From assembly GCF_003105115.1 (NCBI RefSeq), contig NZ_QETH01000002.1, forward strand, positions 1 through 64,000: a DNA stretch of 64,000 nt, in the 5' to 3' direction. This document shows, one piece after another, positions 60,446 to 64,000 of this stretch. Source of the stretch: Flavobacterium sp. HTF. GTDB lineage: Bacteria; Bacteroidota; Bacteroidia; Flavobacteriales; Flavobacteriaceae. Below the pieces are notes generated by a model that did not search any database, was not told the origin of the DNA, and saw only the letters and a list, made by a program, of their open reading frames with translations. Numbering within the stretch: the first letter of the stretch is position 1; each line of letters begins with the position of its first letter. A program made the position numbers and the translations under genes.

Positions 60446-61366
60446 ATGGCAGAATCAAAACCACAACAGACCGCATTAGGCGATGTTGCAGCAAGACAAC
60501 TCGCAATTGCAACCCGTACTGTTCCCCAAATCGGAACTGTTACTCCAAGATGGCTAACACATTTATTACACTGGACACCGGTAGAATCGGGTGTCTTTCG
60601 TTTAAACAAAGTAAAAAACGCCAATCACATCGAAGTAGATTGTTCTGCTCGTGATGAAAGGGTTTTACCAAATACTTTTGTTGATTATATCGAAAATCCG
60701 AGAGAATACAATCTTGCTGCTGTTCAGACTATTGTAGATGTTCACACCCGTGTTTCTGACTTATACAGCAAACCGTACAACCAAATTTCTGAACAGCTGC
60801 GTCTGGCTATAGAAACCATAAAAGAGCGTCAGGAAAGCGAATTAATCAACAATAAAGATTACGGTTTGTTAAGCAATGTTGCGCCTTCACAAATCATTAA
60901 AACACGCACCGGAGCACCAACTCCTGATGATTTGGATGAATTGCTTACCAAAGTCTGGAAAGAACCGGGTTTCTTTTTGCTGCATCCTTTAGCAATTGCA
61001 GCTTTTGGCCGCGAATGCACACGTCGTGGTGTTCCGCCTCCAACAATTTCACTATTCGGATCACAGTTTTTGACCTGGAGAGGAATTCCGCTTATTCCAT
61101 CAGATAAATTGCCAATCAAAAACGGAAAATCTAAAATCATTTTGTTGCGTACAGGCGAAAGCCGTCAGGGCGTAATCGGATTAATTCAGCCAGGATTACA
61201 AGGCGAACAGTCTCCCGGATTATCAGTTCGTTTTATGGGAATTAACGAAAAAGCAATTGCCTCTTATCTGGTTTCACTTTACTGTTCTTTAGCTATTTTA
61301 GTAGATGATGCTATAGCGGTTTTAGAAGATGTAGAAATAGGAAAGTATCATGAGTATAAATACTAA
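60446..61366 (+). CDS. Family 2A encapsulin shell protein (SrpI-like)
   Basis: 306 residues, HK97-fold nanocompartment shell protein. Landmarks include an extended N-terminal arm (TALGDVAARQLAIATRTVPQIGTVTPRWLTHLLHWTPVESGVFRLNKV), PREYNLAAVQTIVDVHTRVSDLYSKPYNQ, the helix LRLAIETIKERQESELINN, PTPDDLDELLTKVWKEPGFFLLHPLAIAAFGRECTRRGVP, and LFGSQFLTWRGIPLIPSDKLP. The family forms T=1 shells that hold a cysteine desulfurase and, in characterised cases, store sulfur. The cargo gene follows and overlaps this one by 17 bp. Confidence 0.95.
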   Translation: MAESKPQQTALGDVAARQLAIATRTVPQIGTVTPRWLTHLLHWTPVESGVFRLNKVKNANHIEVDCSARDERVLPNTFVDYIENPREYNLAAVQTIVDVHTRVSDLYSKPYNQISEQLRLAIETIKERQESELINNKDYGLLSNVAPSQIIKTRTGAPTPDDLDELLTKVWKEPGFFLLHPLAIAAFGRECTRRGVPPPTISLFGSQFLTWRGIPLIPSDKLPIKNGKSKIILLRTGESRQGVIGLIQPGLQGEQSPGLSVRFMGINEKAIASYLVSLYCSLAILVDDAIAVLEDVEIGKYHEYKY

Positions 61367-63290
61367 CACAAACGGTTTACCAAACATAGACGATTTGCAA
61401 AATTTAGCGAACGAGTTGTTTAGTGCCTTACCTAATGAGTTTCCAAAGGAAATTTCACTGAGTCCGGACAAAAACGAACATCCTCGTGCGACCAAAATTG
61501 CAGAAACGCTTTTGAGTGCCGGAAATTTAGATTCCGTGACTTCATTTTCCGATCAAAATCCGGTACAGGTATTGTCCGTTCCACAATCTTCATTTAGTGG
61601 TTTTGGAGTTTCTCCGACTATCACTAATTACGGAAATACCGGAGCATCATCGGCTTTATATCCAAATGCCGGTGCAGGGTTTGATCCACAAAATGAAAAA
61701 TCTTCATTTGGGGTTCCTAAAGACGATACTTTCAATATCAATAATCCTCATTCGGGTTTTTATGATGTGAATTTAAAAAACAGCGGTTCACCACAGCTTA
61801 ACGAAGAATCCTTGTTTTCATCGTTGCTTTTGAATAATCAGTATCTGCCTTTTCAAACCGAAAATTCTTCTTTTGAAACTGAGCTAAAACTGGCTTTGGA
61901 AACTGTTGATACTTTTTTTAAGAAACGTACTGATTTCCCGTCAGGCGGAAGTGATCTTCAAAATTCGTATTATTTTTTAGAACAAAATCCATTTGCTTTT
62001 GATCAGAAAAACACGAATGCCATCGTAGGGAATTCGTTTGGTTCTAAAGAAATTTTTGGCGGTACAGGGGTTCCTTTTAATCCGGAATTAGTCAAAAAAG
62101 ATTTTCCGATTTTAAGGGAAACCGTAAACGGAAAACCTTTAGTCTGGTTTGATAATGCGGCAACGACACAAAAACCACAATCGGTTATTGACAGAATTGC
62201 GTATTTCTATGAGCATGAGAATTCTAACATTCACCGCGCCGCACATGAACTGGCCGCAAGGGCATCTGATGCTTACGAAGCGGCCCGTGAAAAAGTAAAA
62301 ACATTTCTGAATGCCAAATCGGTAAACGAAATTGTTTTTGTCCGCGGTGCTACAGAAGGAATCAATCTCGTGGCACAAAGCTGGGGAGAGAACAATTTAG
62401 TTGCTGGTGATGAAATCATTGTCAGTAATCTCGAGCACCATGCGAACATTGTTCCGTGGAAAAGACTAGCGGATAGAAAAGGCTTAAAACTTCGTGTAAT
62501 TCCGGTTGATGATGATGGGCAAATCCTTTTAGACGAATATGTAAAACTGCTAAATTCCAAGACACGTTTGGTTGCTTTTACACAAGTTTCAAATGCTCTT
62601 GGAACAGTTACTCCTGCTAAAAAAATAGTAGAACTGGCACATGCAGCCGGAGCAAAAGTTCTTATTGACGGAGCACAATCTGTCTCGCACATGAAAGTAG
62701 ATGTCCAGCATTTAAACCCGGACTGGCTTGTTTTTTCGGGACATAAATTGTTTGGCCCAACGGGAATCGGGGCTTTATATGGCAAGGAAGATTTATTAAA
62801 TGAAATGGAGCCTTATCAATCTGGGGGAAATATGATTCAGGATGTGACTTTTGAGGAAATCAAATACCACAAAGCACCAAATCGTTTTGAAGCCGGAACC
62901 GGAAACATTGCTGATGCAATTGGACTCGGAGCTGCGATCGACTATGTAACAAAACTAGGAATTGAAGCGATTGGACAATACGAACACTATTTGTTGGACT
63001 ATGCTACGAATTTGCTAAAAGAAATTCCGGGCGTACGTTTAATCGGAACTGCCAAAGACAAGGCGAGCGTTTTATCTTTTACTTTGCAGGGTTACACCAA
63101 CGATCAGGTGGGTCAGGCTTTGAACAGAGAAGGTGTTGCGGTTAGAACCGGGCATCATTGTGCGCAGCCAATTTTACGTCGAATGGGAGTTGAAACCACT
63201 GTTCGCCCTTCACTGGCATTTTACAACACTACACAAGACGTTGATACCTTCATCAAAACATTGTGGGAACTGAAAAAAGTCAGGTTATAA
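61350..63290 (+). CDS. Encapsulated cysteine desulfurase (SufS-like) with cargo-loading tail
   Basis: 646 residues. Residues about 1-240 are low in hydrophobic content and rich in Asn, Ser, Pro and Phe, with the motif DLQNLANELFSALPNEF near the start: the disordered cargo-loading domain. Residues about 243-646 are a full type II cysteine desulfurase (FPILRETVNGKPLVWFDNAATTQKP; PLP Lys466 in SGHKLFGPT; catalytic Cys604 in RTGHHCAQPILRRMG). It removes sulfur from cysteine as a persulfide inside the shell, probably building a sulfur store. The start ATG lies inside the shell gene, coupling the two. Confidence 0.96.
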   Translation: MSINTNTNGLPNIDDLQNLANELFSALPNEFPKEISLSPDKNEHPRATKIAETLLSAGNLDSVTSFSDQNPVQVLSVPQSSFSGFGVSPTITNYGNTGASSALYPNAGAGFDPQNEKSSFGVPKDDTFNINNPHSGFYDVNLKNSGSPQLNEESLFSSLLLNNQYLPFQTENSSFETELKLALETVDTFFKKRTDFPSGGSDLQNSYYFLEQNPFAFDQKNTNAIVGNSFGSKEIFGGTGVPFNPELVKKDFPILRETVNGKPLVWFDNAATTQKPQSVIDRIAYFYEHENSNIHRAAHELAARASDAYEAAREKVKTFLNAKSVNEIVFVRGATEGINLVAQSWGENNLVAGDEIIVSNLEHHANIVPWKRLADRKGLKLRVIPVDDDGQILLDEYVKLLNSKTRLVAFTQVSNALGTVTPAKKIVELAHAAGAKVLIDGAQSVSHMKVDVQHLNPDWLVFSGHKLFGPTGIGALYGKEDLLNEMEPYQSGGNMIQDVTFEEIKYHKAPNRFEAGTGNIADAIGLGAAIDYVTKLGIEAIGQYEHYLLDYATNLLKEIPGVRLIGTAKDKASVLSFTLQGYTNDQVGQALNREGVAVRTGHHCAQPILRRMGVETTVRPSLAFYNTTQDVDTFIKTLWELKKVRL

Positions 63291-63299
63291 AATAAAAAT

Positions 63300-63326
63300 G
63301 AGTCAGTGCTTAAAAAACACTGACTC
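63300..63326 (+). terminator. Hairpin after the desulfurase gene
   Basis: GAGTCAGTG (63300-63308) and CACTGACTC (63318-63326), perfect 9-bp arms, 9 bp after the stop. The following T run begins about 16 nt later, so termination may be shared with the next hairpin. Confidence 0.65.
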
Positions 63327-63371
63327 AAAGAAATAGTTACTTTTTTTGATATTTTAAGTAATTATAACCAG

Positions 63372-63401
63372 AAGGTGTTCGCCGCGGCGAACGCCTTTTT
63401 T
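63372..63401. terminator. Bidirectional terminator
   Basis: AAGGTGTTCGC and GCGAACGCCTT arms around CGCG, followed by TTTTTT. It separates the converging encapsulin operon and ornithine aminotransferase gene. Confidence 0.85.
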
Positions 63402-63427
63402 ATTTGATTAAAGTTACGCAGAAATAA

Positions 63428-64000
63428 TTAATTTCTGAATTCGTTCAAAGATTTCTCGATAATTTCAAGACATTCCTGAATTTGTTCTTCAGTGATTACC
63501 AAAGGCGGTGCCAGTCTGATTTTATTTCCGTGTGTTGGTTTTGCCAATAATCCGTTATCCCTGAATTTTAAACAGATTTCCCAGGCCAGATCAGAATCTT
63601 CATCACTGTTTATTACAATGGCATTCAATAAACCTTTTCCGCGAACCAGCGTAATCAGGTTGTTGCGTTCAGCGATTTCGTTTAACCCTTTTCTTAAAAT
63701 TATTCCAAGACGTTCCGCATTTTCGGCTAATTTTTCGTCTTTCACCACTTCAAGAGCGGCAATTGCAACAGCTGCTGCAACAGGATTTCCACCAAAAGTA
63801 GATCCGTGTTGTCCAGGTCTGATTACATTCATAATTTCATTATTGGCTAAAACTGCAGAAACCGGGTAAACTCCACCAGAAACAGCTTTACCAAGAATTA
63901 AAATATCCGGTTGTACATTTTCGTGATGCACAGCCAGTAATTTCCCGGTACGGGCAATTCCGGTTTGCACTTCGTCAGCAATAAACAAAACATTGTGTTT
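63428..64000 (-). CDS. rocD: Ornithine aminotransferase, C-terminal part
   Basis: Partial gene: the frame is open to the window edge (reading [22 protein letters not shown]), so the start lies beyond 64000. The 190 visible residues are PLP fold-type I class III: the PLP lysine lies in [15 protein letters not shown], the phosphate site in [17 protein letters not shown], and the C terminus ends SLNEFRN. It transfers the delta-amino group of ornithine to 2-oxoglutarate. It is unrelated in function to the sulfur genes beside it. Confidence 0.93.
   Translation of the reverse strand, partial: KHNVLFIADEVQTGIARTGKLLAVHHENVQPDILILGKAVSGGVYPVSAVLANNEIMNVIRPGQHGSTFGGNPVAAAVAIAALEVVKDEKLAENAERLGIILRKGLNEIAERNNLITLVRGKGLLNAIVINSDEDSDLAWEICLKFRDNGLLAKPTHGNKIRLAPPLVITEEQIQECLEIIEKSLNEFRN

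Noticed and set aside
62273..62785. 170-codon frame opposite the cysteine desulfurase
   Set aside because: Lies fully within the catalytic domain of a well-supported enzyme and has no recognisable features.

Overview
The window reads as a low-GC chromosome of a Bacteroidota, most likely a Flavobacterium or close relative. The evidence is SusC/SusD proteins, Bacteroidota promoters (TTG at -33, TAnnTTTG at -7), almost no Shine-Dalgarno sequences, NirB/NasC types usual in flavobacteria, and gaps filled with several families of short palindromic repeats. No tRNA, rRNA, CRISPR array, transposase or prophage gene was seen.

Layout. (1) 1-7.3 kb, mixed metabolism: AraC regulator, aldo/keto reductase, an MdaB/YgiN-like quinone redox pair, a methyltransferase divergent from a LysR regulator, a DUF2130 coiled-coil protein and a META lipoprotein. 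(2) 7.6-23.8 kb, nitrate assimilation: nirB, nirD, DUF4202, a NarX-like kinase and NarL-like regulator split by a repeat island, narK, an outer-membrane porin, a nitrate reductase fused to its own FAD/[2Fe-2S] module, and a rubredoxin fused to a nitrite/sulfite-reductase-like domain. (3) 24.8-32.3 kb, minus strand: molybdenum cofactor and sirohaem genes (moeA, tauE-like, mobA, cobA, moaD, moeB-like, moaE, moaCB, moaA). (4) 32.5-40.4 kb, minus strand: a second molybdoenzyme set (catalytic subunit, 4x[4Fe-4S] subunit, Tat-type Rieske protein, NarI-like membrane protein) with two more NarK-type transporters. (5) 41.1-58.1 kb, plus strand: organosulfate scavenging (SusC/SusD, four Cys-type sulfatases, DUF1254/DUF1214 pair, membrane fatty-acid-hydroxylase-like protein, rhodanese-thioredoxin protein, putative sulfate exporter). 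(6) 58.3-63.3 kb, plus strand: cysteine synthesis and sulfur storage (cysE, cysK/M, family 2A encapsulin shell, cysteine desulfurase with a long encapsulation tail). A truncated ornithine aminotransferase ends the window.

Most striking observation. Regions 5 and 6 are preceded by near-copies of one leader module: the same promoter with identical spacing, the same dyad at the transcription start, a 28-codon TTG-started ORF ending C-x-M-C-x-C-C-stop, and an intrinsic terminator 15-16 nt after the last Cys codon. Region 5 has a second tiny ORF (MKKMHRCCCK) followed by a perfect 10-bp hairpin whose 3' half can alternatively pair with the Cys codons. This looks like cysteine-responsive attenuation joining organosulfate scavenging to encapsulin-based sulfur storage. 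The sequence elements are seen directly; the mechanism is inferred.

Second regulatory observation. The promoters of nirB, narK, the nitrate reductase and moeA share TACTTAT/TACGTAT half-sites abutting the -7 box, close to the E. coli NarL heptamer, which suggests a nitrate regulon run by the local kinase/regulator pair. The second molybdoenzyme cluster instead has a Crp/Fnr-like dyad near -42.
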